Assembly: GCF_025751435.1 (NCBI RefSeq)
Contig: NZ_JAOWKY010000002.1
Span: forward strand, 186,001-250,000
DNA length: 64,000 nucleotides
Reading direction: 5' to 3'
Source: Albidovulum marisflavi
GTDB taxonomy: Bacteria > Pseudomonadota > Alphaproteobacteria > Rhodobacterales > Rhodobacteraceae
Positions 1-10,346 of this stretch are shown here, piece by piece. Each line of letters begins with the position of its first letter. Within the stretch, counting starts at the first letter, position 1. A model generated the notes under the pieces. That model did not search any database. It saw nothing but the letters and a program-made list of their open reading frames with translations, and was not told the origin of the DNA. The position numbers and the translations under genes are program-made.

Positions 1-1836
1 GACCACCGCATCGCAGCCCGTCAAGTCGCGCCGATCGGTGTAGGTGCAGTTCGTTTCGACGCCGTCCGGACGGATCGCCGTCACGCCGCGGTTCAGCACG
101 ATCGTCACGCCCGCCCCGGCCAACCGCACGTGGATCGCGTGCTGCTCCAGCGTGTTGCGCGCCCAATCTGACACATAGGGCGCCGGCGTGATCAGCGTGA
201 CTTCGCACCCTTTTCCTGCCAGAAGCTCTGCCACGACCCCACCCATGTAGTAGTGATCGTCGTCATAGACGACCACCCGACCACTGGGCACGCGCCCCTC
301 CATGATGTCGTCTGGGGTGAAGACCGGCATCGCCGGGTCCATGGGCATCGGCACCACATGCTGCCGGCCGACCCCGTCGGCGCGCCAGGACGCGCCGGTG
401 ACGATGCAGACATTCTCGAATCCGAACTCAAGGATCTGCGCCGCGTCCAGCGGGGATCCGATATAGGTTTCGACGTTGGGCCGCTGGGACAGCTGGTACT
501 GCCTGTAGTCGACCACCCTGCCCCAGGCCGACAGCCCCGGCAGAAGCCGTTCGCGCGCGACGCGGCCGCCGATCTGATCGCGCGCCTCCGCGATGGCGAC
601 GTCGTAGCCCCTGAGCGACAGCGCGCGGGCGGCCTCAAGCCCGGCGGGCCCGGAGCCCACGACCAGCACATTCGCGCTGCCGCCCTTGGCGTTCATCCGT
701 TCGGGATGCCAGCCCTTGCGCCACTCTTCCATGAAGGTCGGGTTCTGTGTGCACCGGCTGATCGACATGGTCATGTCGCCCGTGATGCATATGTTGCAGC
801 CGATGCATTCCCGGATGTCCTCGACCCTTCCCTCCTCGACCTTCCTCGGCAGGAACGGGTCCGCGATCGAGGGGCGCGCGCAACCGATGAAGTCAAGCGT
901 GCCCTGCCGGATCATCCGCGCCATGACATCGGGCGAGGTGAAGCGGCCGACACCCACCACGGGCTTGTCCGTCAGGTCCCTGATGCCCCTGACCAATGCC
1001 TCTTGCGCGGCTTCCTCCTTGAAGCGCGATGGGCCTGAGCAATCCTCCCAGGTCCCTTGCGCAAGGTCCCAGAGGTCGGGCAGGTCGCGGTTCATCTCGA
1101 TGAAGTCGCGGACCTCGGCGTTGGAAAACCCCAGTTCGCCGATGCTTTCGTCCAGCGACACGCGCAGCGTCAGCGCCATCGTGTCACCCACCGCGTCGCG
1201 CATGTCCGCGATCACTTCCCGCGCGAAGCGGGACCGGTTTTCCAGGCTGCCGCCGTATTCATCGCCCCTCTGGTTCGTCGCGCGCGACAGAAAGTGCTGG
1301 AAGATGCCGAAGCCGTGCGCGCCATAAAGGCAGATCAGGTCGAACCCGGCCGCCTTCGACCGCCTGGCCGCGTTCACGAACCAACGCCGCAGGTTGCGGA
1401 TGTCGGCCTTGTCCATCGCGCGCGCCTGCACGGGATCGTTCGTGAAGGTTCGGATCGGCAGCGCAGTCGGCGCCAGAGGCACCTCCTTGGTGTAGAGGTT
1501 CGAACCATTGATGCCGGAATAGGCAAGCTGGATCCCGGCAAGCGCGCCATGCGACTTCATCGCCGCGGACATCTTGCGCAGCGCGGGGATGTCCTTGTCA
1601 TCCCAAAGGCGCAGCTCGATGAACGGCGTGATCTCGGACGTGTGGTGCATCTCGGTCTGTTCAGTGAAGATCACGCCCCAGCCGCCTTCGGCCTTGATCC
1701 CCCGCATCGCGGCGGCTGCCGATGGGTCGCGATAACCGCCGCCATTGCAATGTGGCACCTGGTAGAACCGGTTCTTCGCGCGAAGCGGACCGATCGCCAA
1801 AGGCTCGAACAGGATATCGTAACGGGGGTCGCGCAA
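1..1836 (-). CDS. TMADH/DgcA/StcD-type flavin and 4Fe-4S oxidoreductase (3' end missing)
   Basis: An N-terminal old-yellow-enzyme FMN barrel is followed by a ferredoxin-like cluster motif (C-I-G-C-N-I-C with a fourth Cys 12 residues on) and an FAD-binding half opening with VVGSGPAG. This is the architecture of trimethylamine dehydrogenase and of the dimethylglycine and N-methylproline demethylases, so oxidative N-demethylation in the cytoplasm is likely. The exact substrate is inferred, not shown. I chose the TTG at 1836 because AGGAGG lies 5 bases upstream and the family N-terminus begins there; no ATG fits. The 612 codons present compare with about 680 in relatives, so some 70 C-terminal residues lie outside the window. 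It lies 109 bp downstream of the LysR gene on the same strand. Confidence 0.85.
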   Translation of the reverse strand, partial: MRDPRYDILFEPLAIGPLRAKNRFYQVPHCNGGGYRDPSAAAAMRGIKAEGGWGVIFTEQTEMHHTSEITPFIELRLWDDKDIPALRKMSAAMKSHGALAGIQLAYSGINGSNLYTKEVPLAPTALPIRTFTNDPVQARAMDKADIRNLRRWFVNAARRSKAAGFDLICLYGAHGFGIFQHFLSRATNQRGDEYGGSLENRSRFAREVIADMRDAVGDTMALTLRVSLDESIGELGFSNAEVRDFIEMNRDLPDLWDLAQGTWEDCSGPSRFKEEAAQEALVRGIRDLTDKPVVGVGRFTSPDVMARMIRQGTLDFIGCARPSIADPFLPRKVEEGRVEDIRECIGCNICITGDMTMSISRCTQNPTFMEEWRKGWHPERMNAKGGSANVLVVGSGPAGLEAARALSLRGYDVAIAEARDQIGGRVARERLLPGLSAWGRVVDYRQYQLSQRPNVETYIGSPLDAAQILEFGFENVCIVTGASWRADGVGRQHVVPMPMDPAMPVFTPDDIMEGRVPSGRVVVYDDDHYYMGGVVAELLAGKGCEVTLITPAPYVSDWARNTLEQHAIHVRLAGAGVTIVLNRGVTAIRPDGVETNCTYTDRRDLTGCDAVV

Positions 1837-1945
1837 TCGGGCCTCCTGTGGTCACATGCGCGGGCGACTTTAGCGCGACGCGGCTTCGGTTACAGTTGCG
1901 GATGCGGAAGCTGTGATTAGGGGATGCCTATGCCATTCTTCCGGA

Positions 1946-2893
1946 TCAGGACGCCGCTTCGGGACCCGCGGGGCTGATGCCGGGCATGCCCCCCTGCGCG
2001 ACGACACCGCGGCAATGATCCATGAAGCTGCGCACCGTCAGGACGCTTTCCGCCCCCTCGGCTGTCAGCAGGCCCATGACCATGGGACGCACCTTACCGA
2101 GCAGCGGGACGAAGCGCAGCTTCCGCCCGTCCGGAGACAGGTCGTTGGGCGGTCTGAAATTGGCGATGGAGTATCCAAAGCCGTTGCCGACCAGGCTGTG
2201 CATCACGGCAATGTCGCGGGTGCGTTCGGCGATGACGGGCCGGATGCCGGCCGCGCGGAAGAACGACAGGAAGTAATCCGCGCTGAGCGGAAGATCGAGC
2301 AGCACCATGGGATGGTCCCTAAGATCCCCGACCAGGACGCTGGACCGGTCCGCCAGCGGGTGACCGTCGGGAAAAAGCGCATAGGGCGGCAGAGTCGCGA
2401 GCGGAAAGAACCTCAGGTCGTCGGGCAGGCCCAGATCGTAGGTCAGGGCGACGTCAAGCGCGCCGCTGCGCAGCGCTTCGAATATCTGCTGCTGGTTCAG
2501 TTCGGACTGGCGCACCCGCACTTCCGGGTGGCGCGTCTCGAACCCGCGGCGAAGCGCCGGCAGGACGATCTGCGCAAATGTCAGAAGGCAGCCAACCGCA
2601 AGCGGTCCTTGCACGCAGCCGGTGATTTCCCCCGTCAGACGGTTCAGCGCATCGGCCTCGCGCAGGACATGGCGCGCCTGGTCCATCAGTTGCCGCCCCG
2701 CCTGCGTCAAGGCCAGACCCTGGGCGTGCTTGCGCACGAAAAGCGCAAGACCGAACTCTGCCTCAAGTTGGGCAATCGCGGTCGAAATCGACGGCGAAGA
2801 GACATGGACCTTTTCAGAGGCAAGAGCGATCGACCCCGCCTCGCCGACGGCGACGAAATACTCGAGCTGGCGAAGGGTGAAACGCAACGGCAT
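1946..2893 (-). CDS. LysR-family transcriptional regulator
   Basis: This 315-residue protein has the LysR plan: a winged helix-turn-helix in residues 1-65 (LRQLEYFVAVGEAGSIALAS, then SPSISTAIAQLEAEFG) and a periplasmic-binding-like effector domain from about residue 95. It is a DNA-binding regulator. It lies between the DUF1028 gene (64 bp upstream) and the demethylase-like gene (109 bp downstream), all on the same strand. LysR regulators are more often divergent from their targets, so here it may be co-transcribed with the genes it controls. The inducer is unknown. The ATG start matches the usual family N-terminus. Confidence 0.92.
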   Translation of the reverse strand: MPLRFTLRQLEYFVAVGEAGSIALASEKVHVSSPSISTAIAQLEAEFGLALFVRKHAQGLALTQAGRQLMDQARHVLREADALNRLTGEITGCVQGPLAVGCLLTFAQIVLPALRRGFETRHPEVRVRQSELNQQQIFEALRSGALDVALTYDLGLPDDLRFFPLATLPPYALFPDGHPLADRSSVLVGDLRDHPMVLLDLPLSADYFLSFFRAAGIRPVIAERTRDIAVMHSLVGNGFGYSIANFRPPNDLSPDGRKLRFVPLLGKVRPMVMGLLTAEGAESVLTVRSFMDHCRGVVAQGGMPGISPAGPEAAS

Positions 2894-2956
2894 GGGCCGA
2901 CTATCCTTTGCGGCCCGCGGGGGATCAAGCCCGATCCGCGGCGCGCCCGGCCTGTC

Positions 2957-3631
2957 TCATTCGTCGCCGGGCACCCCGTACGACGGCGCGGTCCGCGGGT
3001 CGAGCGCGCGTTGGACATATGCCTCGAGCTGGGGCTTGTAGATGTCCCATGCGGTTGCCACGGCCTCGATCGGGCAGGCTTCGGTCCAGTCGCAGCGCAG
3101 GTCTGCCACGGGCCAGGACTGGCGGTCCACGATTTTCAACCCGGCCGAATGAACCGGACCGGCCTCTCCCCCGGCGGCAAGCCCCGCCCGCAGCGCCGCT
3201 ACCAGGCGGTCGCCAAGATGGCCCGTTGCCCCCTGGAACGCTGCGACGATCGCCTGCGGCACGCCGTCGTTGGCCAGGAGGTTCCCGCCAGAGGCGACAT
3301 TCGCCGCCCGCGCCTCGGCCCAGATGCCAAGCGCGTTCGGCCCCGAATGAATCGCCGTTCCGCCAGCGCCGTCCACCGCCAGAACCTGCCGATACTCCAT
3401 GAATCGCCCCTGCCGTCGGATTTCCCCGACCGCCTCTGCCGCCGACATCCCGCCCTGCATCAGATCAAGCGTCAACGGCCCCAGCTCGGGATCGGTCACG
3501 TTCTGCGACGCGACGGCGCCGACGCCAGCGCGCGCGTGCGAACAGCGCGCCGCCACCGCGGGCGAGGATGATGAGATCGCCACCCCGAACATCCCCGTCC
3601 GTTCGCAGCGCGCCACCAGCGAAAAGGTCAT
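2957..3631 (-). CDS. DUF1028 family protein
   Basis: This 224-residue protein begins MTFSLVARCERTGMFGVAIS and contains ASQNVTDPELGPLTLDLMQGG, which matches the DUF1028 family, proteins thought to have an Ntn-hydrolase-like fold. No reaction is firmly assigned to the family. Its genes are often found beside Rid proteins and amide or carbamate hydrolases, which fits the Rid gene 70 bp upstream here. It shows no signal peptide or membrane segment and should be cytoplasmic. A role in hydrolysing an amide-type intermediate is inference from context only. Confidence 0.85.
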   Translation of the reverse strand: MTFSLVARCERTGMFGVAISSSSPAVAARCSHARAGVGAVASQNVTDPELGPLTLDLMQGGMSAAEAVGEIRRQGRFMEYRQVLAVDGAGGTAIHSGPNALGIWAEARAANVASGGNLLANDGVPQAIVAAFQGATGHLGDRLVAALRAGLAAGGEAGPVHSAGLKIVDRQSWPVADLRCDWTEACPIEAVATAWDIYKPQLEAYVQRALDPRTAPSYGVPGDE

Positions 3632-3701
3632 TGCCCAGCTCCGTGATTCAATGCTGAAAAATCGTGGAGGCAGTCCACGGGCAACCGCGGACAGCCCGCG
3701 C

Positions 3702-4118
3702 TCAATCCGGGATGACCGCCGTCGCGTCGATCTCCACCAGCCAGTCCGGCCGGGCCAACGCGTTCACGACAAGGCCGGTCGACACCGGGTGAACGCCCTT
3801 CAGGTATTCGCCCATCGTGCGATAAACGGCCTCCCTGTGCCGCACATCGGTGATGTAGACGACCACCTTCACCACATGCTCCATCCGCCCGCCGCATTCC
3901 TCGACCAACTGGCGAATGTTCCGCATCACCTTGTGGGTCTGCTCGACCGGGTCATGGCTTTCGATGTTCTTCGCGGTGTCCAGATCCTGCGGACACTGTC
4001 CGCGCATCCAGATCGTGCGCCCGCCTTGCGTCACGACCGCCTGACACAGGTCATTGTCGAGCTGTTGCTCGGGGTAGGTATCCTTGGTGTTGAACTTGCG
4101 GTGGCGGTAGTGCGCCAT
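3702..4118 (-). CDS. RidA/YjgF family protein
   Basis: This single-domain Rid protein of 138 residues carries the C-terminal family motif LARPDWLVEIDATAV. An Arg sits where RidA has its catalytic Arg105, so imine/enamine deaminase activity is plausible. Rid proteins form trimers that clear reactive enamines made by PLP enzymes or amine oxidases. Its position between a flavin monooxygenase and a DUF1028 gene suggests a job in this amine or amide pathway rather than the housekeeping RidA role, and the sequence belongs to a divergent Rid subfamily. The start is an ATG at 4118 with AGGAG upstream. Confidence 0.9.
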   Translation of the reverse strand: MAHYRHRKFNTKDTYPEQQLDNDLCQAVVTQGGRTIWMRGQCPQDLDTAKNIESHDPVEQTHKVMRNIRQLVEECGGRMEHVVKVVVYITDVRHREAVYRTMGEYLKGVHPVSTGLVVNALARPDWLVEIDATAVIPD

Positions 4119-4235
4119 TTGATGTCTCCTGGAAGCGTTGATGCGGCTCTGGCGGTCCTGGCCTGCGCTGATCAGTCCCGCGGCGAACCCGCCGAAGTCA
4201 AGCGGATCCCGCCGGGCATGATCGTCGTGCCGGGG

Positions 4236-5510
4236 TCACGCGACATTCTCTGCCGACTGCTGCGGGCCGGGGTAATCCCTGTACTTGCGCTGCGTGGCAA
4301 TGTGGTCCGCGACATGCTTCGCATCGTGCCAGACACCCCAGATGAAGCTGGACCCGCGCCGGGATAGCCAGGGCAGACCAACGAAGTAGACACCCGGTTC
4401 GGATGACACGCCACGCTGGTGCCGGGGCTTGCCCCTTTCATCGAAGGCGTCGACCTGCAGCCAGGAGAAGTCCAGCGCGAAGCCCGTCGCCCAGATGATC
4501 GACGTGATCCCGGCCCGGGCCAGATCAAGCTCCAGTATCGGGTTCTTCACGCAGTCGGGATCGGGCAGGAACCGACGCGCGTCAGGCTCTTCCGGCAGGT
4601 CAAGGCCGTTGCGCCGGACATAGGCATCCGCCTTGTCGAGAAGCGACAGGTAATACGCATCGCCGCGCGCGATGTTTTCCGCAAGGTTCGGCTGGAACGA
4701 CACCTTCCCGGCCGCGATGCCGCCCGTCAGGCCGACCAGAGTGACGCCTTCATGTGCGAGGCGGCGGAAGTCGACGGTCCTGCCGCCATAGGCGCCGCTG
4801 ACCGCGATCGTGACATGTTCCGTGCCGGGCGCCATCGCCTCGATGTCCCACAGGCCAAGCACACCCAGCCACCATACGAAATCGCGACCGCGATAGGCGC
4901 GCGGCGGACGCTCATGCGCCCCGACCGAAAGATAGACCTGGCGTCCCGCACGGCGAAGTTCGTCCGCGATCTGGGTTCCCGACGACCCCGCCCCGACCAC
5001 AAGGACCGCGCCATCGGGCAGCTGCGCAGGATTGCGGTAATTGGCCGAGTGGATCTGGAACAGGCCCCCGTCCTTGGGGGCGATCGCAGGGATGACGGGC
5101 CGCTGGAACGGCCCGGTCGCCGACACGACCCTTTCGGCCTCGATCACGCCTTGCGACGTTTCCACGGCAAAGCCGGGCCGTCCTTCGTTGCGCGTCACCT
5201 TCAGGACCTCGACGCCGCAGCGGATCGGGGCCTTGATCCTTTCGGCATACGCGACGAAATAGTCTGCGACCCTTTCCTTCGGCACGAAGTCCTCGGGCCC
5301 GTCGCCGGAAAACTCCATCCCCGGAAAACGGTCGTGCCAGGCAGGGCCGTTGGCGACCAGCGAGTCCCAGCGTTGGGTCCGCCAGCGTTCGGCGATGCGA
5401 TCCCGCTCAAGCACGATGTGCGGGATGCCGGCGTTTCCCAGATGCTCGCTCATCGCGACGCCGGCCTGACCTGCGCCGACGACCAGCGTGTCAATTTTTT
5501 CCGTTGCCAT
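4236..5510 (-). CDS. FAD/NADPH-dependent flavoprotein monooxygenase
   Basis: The 424-residue protein has two Rossmann dinucleotide motifs. VVGAGQAG near residue 10 binds FAD, and VVGAGSSGTQIADEL near residue 175 binds NADPH. IHSANYRNP lies between them, a loose form of the flavin-monooxygenase fingerprint, and IWATGF is the usual C-terminal ATG motif. It resembles CzcO/YUCCA-like monooxygenases. I place the start at the ATG at 5510 (MATEKIDTL), which follows AGGAAGGGA; the open frame extends further upstream but that part is not protein-like. It is the first gene of a same-strand run with Rid, DUF1028, LysR and the demethylase-like oxidoreductase, which points to N-heteroatom oxidation. The substrate is unknown. 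Confidence 0.88.
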   Translation of the reverse strand: MATEKIDTLVVGAGQAGVAMSEHLGNAGIPHIVLERDRIAERWRTQRWDSLVANGPAWHDRFPGMEFSGDGPEDFVPKERVADYFVAYAERIKAPIRCGVEVLKVTRNEGRPGFAVETSQGVIEAERVVSATGPFQRPVIPAIAPKDGGLFQIHSANYRNPAQLPDGAVLVVGAGSSGTQIADELRRAGRQVYLSVGAHERPPRAYRGRDFVWWLGVLGLWDIEAMAPGTEHVTIAVSGAYGGRTVDFRRLAHEGVTLVGLTGGIAAGKVSFQPNLAENIARGDAYYLSLLDKADAYVRRNGLDLPEEPDARRFLPDPDCVKNPILELDLARAGITSIIWATGFALDFSWLQVDAFDERGKPRHQRGVSSEPGVYFVGLPWLSRRGSSFIWGVWHDAKHVADHIATQRKYRDYPGPQQSAENVA

Positions 5511-5649
5511 TGCCGTTCCCTTCCTGGCGGCCAGCCGCCCCGCCGCCGCTTGCGTTTCACTGGATCGGGGCGCCTGGCGCACCCCGCGTTCCGGGCAGAA
5601 GGTGAGAGAACTTTGCTTTGGCGACAAGTAATAGGTTCATCCGCCATGA

Positions 5650-5664
5650 TTAGGATAAATCTAA
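5650..5664 (-). promoter_or_regulatory. Possible LysR-type box upstream of the monooxygenase
   Basis: TTAG-N7-CTAA fits the loose T-N11-A rule for LysR sites. It lies about 140 bp upstream of the monooxygenase start in an AT-richer patch of the 176-bp gap between that gene and mntH. The LysR encoded three genes downstream is the natural candidate to bind it. This is a pattern match only. Confidence 0.3.
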
Positions 5665-5686
5665 GCAGCTTTCCGCAAGGCGCGGA

Positions 5687-6985
5687 TCAGTCGAGGAAAG
5701 GGACAGCCATGCCGAAGGTGTCGGCCAGCAGGACGAAGTTCAGGCTCAGAACCGCCGCAGCGCCCGCCAGCGCGCAGATGCGCAGAACGGGGCCGATCGC
5801 GAAATCCCGCATCACCGAGCGTCGGGACGAGAAGATGATGAGAGCGATCATCGGCACGGGAAGTGCTATCGACAGCACGACCTGGCTGACGACCAGCGCC
5901 TGAGTGGCATTCACGCCTGCCGCGACGACGGCAAAGGCCGGCAGCATCGTCACCAGGCGGCGCACCCAGATCGGCACCCGGATGTGCAGGAAACCTTGCA
6001 AGATCATCTGGCCCGCCATGGTTCCAACCACGGAACTGGAAATACCCGAGGCGATCAGCGACGTCAGAAAGATCCCGGCGGCGGCGGCGCCCAGAAGCGG
6101 GGTCAGCGTGTGATAGGCGGTCTCGATCTCGGCCACCTCGGAGTAGCCCAGGTGGAAGGCACTGGCGGCCATCATAACCATGGCCATGTTGACAAGACCG
6201 GCCACCGCCAAAGCGACCACGACCTCGACATTGGAGAAGCGCAGAACCTTGCGGCGGTCCTCGTCGTCCTGGATATCGGCCCGCGCTTGCGTCAGGCCAG
6301 AGAGCAGGTAGATCGCGTGCGGCATGACGGTGGCGCCGATGATCCCCACGGCTATGGTCAGGGCGGCAGCATCCGGCAGCGCGGGCTGCAGGATGCCACG
6401 CCCCGCCGCACGCCAGTCGATCGGTGCGATCAGGATCTCTGCCAGGTAACAAAGGCCGATCAGCCCGACAAGCGCGGCGATGACGATCTCCATCGGGCGG
6501 AAGCCGCCGCGTTCAAGCACGAGAATGGCATAGGTGATGATCGCCCTGATCGCCATTCCGACAATCAGCGGCAGATCGAACAGCAGCGCCAACCCGATCG
6601 CGCCGCCCAGGAACTCCGCAAGGTCCGTCGCCATGGCCGCGACCTCGCTGACCGCCCACATGGCCCAGACGATGGTGCGCGGAAAGCTGTCGCGCGAAAG
6701 CTCCGCGAGGTTCTTGCCGGTGACGATGCCAAGGCGGGCCGAAAGCGCCTGAAACAGCATCGCGATCAGGTTCGCCAGCACGACGACCCAAAGCAGCGAG
6801 TAGCCGTAACCCGCGCCGGCCTGGATGTTGGTCGCGTAGTTGCCCGGATCCATGTAGGCGACCGATGCGATGATCGCCGGGCCCGCGAACACAAGGCGGC
6901 TGCGCCATCCGCGCAACTCCCCTTTCAGGGCTCGTCTCTCAGGCGACGCTGGAGGTTTTCGAGGACTTCCTGTCGCGCCGGGCAT
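5687..6985 (-). CDS. mntH: Nramp-type Mn(2+)/Fe(2+) proton symporter
   Basis: This is a 432-residue polytopic membrane protein with the two Nramp signatures. MDPGNYATN is in the first membrane helix and VMPHAIYL in the sixth; both line the metal site of MntH/DraNramp. It imports divalent manganese, and less strongly iron, across the inner membrane using the proton gradient. About 11 hydrophobic helices can be traced, and the length is typical. The ATG at 6985 has only a weak ribosome site. It lies downstream of icd, separated by a strong hairpin, so it probably has its own promoter; I could not identify a manganese-regulator box. Confidence 0.95.
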   Translation of the reverse strand: MPGATGSPRKPPASPERRALKGELRGWRSRLVFAGPAIIASVAYMDPGNYATNIQAGAGYGYSLLWVVVLANLIAMLFQALSARLGIVTGKNLAELSRDSFPRTIVWAMWAVSEVAAMATDLAEFLGGAIGLALLFDLPLIVGMAIRAIITYAILVLERGGFRPMEIVIAALVGLIGLCYLAEILIAPIDWRAAGRGILQPALPDAAALTIAVGIIGATVMPHAIYLLSGLTQARADIQDDEDRRKVLRFSNVEVVVALAVAGLVNMAMVMMAASAFHLGYSEVAEIETAYHTLTPLLGAAAAGIFLTSLIASGISSSVVGTMAGQMILQGFLHIRVPIWVRRLVTMLPAFAVVAAGVNATQALVVSQVVLSIALPVPMIALIIFSSRRSVMRDFAIGPVLRICALAGAAAVLSLNFVLLADTFGMAVPFLD

Positions 6986-7009
6986 CTGGGGACAGCGCCT
7001 GAAATGGAA

Positions 7010-7033
7010 GGCGCCGGGGACAGCCCCGGCGCC
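7010..7033 (-). terminator. Strong hairpin downstream of icd
   Basis: A perfect 10-bp inverted repeat (GGCGCCGGGG / CCCCGGCGCC) has a 4-nt loop, about 50 nt past the icd stop and 25 nt before the mntH start. On the minus strand it is followed by a short T/C-rich stretch rather than a clean T run. It probably ends icd transcription or attenuates read-through into mntH. Confidence 0.65.
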
Positions 7034-7082
7034 GTGATCCTTGCTGTCGCCGCACCTTGCCAGCGCGGCGCCAATCGCTGCC

Positions 7083-9302
<2,220 letters not shown>

Positions 9303-9382
9303 TTCGGATCGTCCTCGCAAATGTTCTAGAATCGTTCCCATTCGTACACAATGGTATACACTGCTTCCTCAGGCGAAGCCAA

Positions 9383-9405
9383 TGCGGCGCTTTGGCAACG
9401 CCGCA
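9383..9405 (-). terminator. Hairpin between the FAH-family gene and icd
   Basis: A 7-bp inverted repeat (TGCGGCG / CGCCGCA) with a 9-nt loop lies 30 nt past the stop of the FAH-family gene. It has no T run, so it is a weak terminator or processing hairpin. Confidence 0.35.
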
Positions 9406-9434
9406 ATTCGGTTGCTCTGCCTGGCGGCAGGGCA

Positions 9435-10118
9435 TCACACCACCTGTACACTCAGCGTCCCAAGGCCGTCGATCTCCGCCTCGATCCGGTCTCCGCGTTT
9501 CACCGGCCCAACCCCTGAGGGGGTGCCCGTCATGATGACATCACCCGCGGCCAACTCAAAGTACCGCGAAAGGTAGCCGATGATTTCGGGCACCTTCCAT
9601 ATCATCTGGTCCAGATCGCCTTGCTGGCGCAGCTCTCCGTTGACCGTCAAGGCGATCCGGCCCCTGTCCGGGTGCCCGATTTCCGAAACCGGGTGCAGCG
9701 GTCCGACGGGCGCCGCGTGTTCAAAGGATTTTCCGATTTCCCACGGCCGGCCCAGCTTCTTCGCTTCGCCCTGCAGGTCGCGCCGGGTCATGTCCAGACC
9801 GACGGCATAGCCCCAGACGTGGTCCAGCGCCGTGTCAAGCTGAATATCGGTGCCGCCCGACTTCAATGCTACGACCAACTCGACCTCATGGTGAACATCG
9901 TCGGTCATGCGGGGATAGGGAAAGGTGCCGGATGCGTCCAGGCTGTCGGGATTCTTCTGGAAAAAGAAGGGCGGCTCACGATCGGGATCATGCCCCATCT
10001 CGATCGCGTGGGCCGCGTAGTTGCGACCGATACAGTAGATCCGGCGGACCGGGAAAGCGCCTGAGTCCACGACGGGAATCTGTGCGACGGGTGGCACCGG
10101 AAAAACAAAATCTGTCAT
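9435..10118 (-). CDS. Fumarylacetoacetate hydrolase family protein
   Basis: The 227-residue protein carries the FAH C-terminal fold. [10 protein letters not shown] supplies the two acidic metal ligands and [13 protein letters not shown] the third; [15 protein letters not shown] is the family's closing motif. Length and N-terminus ([15 protein letters not shown]) match the FAHD1 / fumarylpyruvate hydrolase branch, which cleaves acylpyruvates or decarboxylates oxaloacetate with Mg2+. The exact substrate is not predictable. The ATG at 10118 has AAGGAG 8 bases upstream. It is divergent from the imelysin gene and upstream of icd on the same strand. Confidence 0.9.
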   Translation of the reverse strand: MTDFVFPVPPVAQIPVVDSGAFPVRRIYCIGRNYAAHAIEMGHDPDREPPFFFQKNPDSLDASGTFPYPRMTDDVHHEVELVVALKSGGTDIQLDTALDHVWGYAVGLDMTRRDLQGEAKKLGRPWEIGKSFEHAAPVGPLHPVSEIGHPDRGRIALTVNGELRQQGDLDQMIWKVPEIIGYLSRYFELAAGDVIMTGTPSGVGPVKRGDRIEAEIDGLGTLSVQVV

Positions 10119-10346
10119 GGGCTCTCCTTGGACGGGCGTCGCGATGGCGACCGCAACGTATTTCTGTTGCCGCATAAGGGCAACGACAAGCTTTATTGAC
10201 GCCGGATGGTGAAAGACGCGCGTGCACCGTCACGGCAGCGCTGAAGGAGCCGCACGCAAATTATCAGACAGATTCTATAAGATTTACAATTCCGACAAAA
10301 ACAGTAGGTATCAAGCGCGAACAGGACAGAATCGGAGTTTCCAGCC
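10119..10346. promoter_or_regulatory. Divergent intergenic region, FAH-family gene / imelysin locus
   Basis: This 228-bp gap holds the promoters of both flanking operons. Positions 10258-10315 are distinctly AT-rich for this genome and are the likely promoter and operator zone of the imelysin operon. Imelysin loci are usually iron-regulated, but I could not fit a convincing Irr, RirA or Fur box. Confidence 0.4.

Noticed and set aside
5511-5627. Longer N-terminus for the flavin monooxygenase
   Set aside because: The extra 39 codons lack a ribosome site and resemble no flavoprotein. The ATG at 5510 is directly followed by the FAD motif at the normal distance.
10258-10320. Iron-regulator box (Irr, RirA or Fur) before the imelysin operon
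   Set aside because: The stretch is AT-rich, but I could not align a proper dyad for any of these regulators, so I report it only as a promoter zone.
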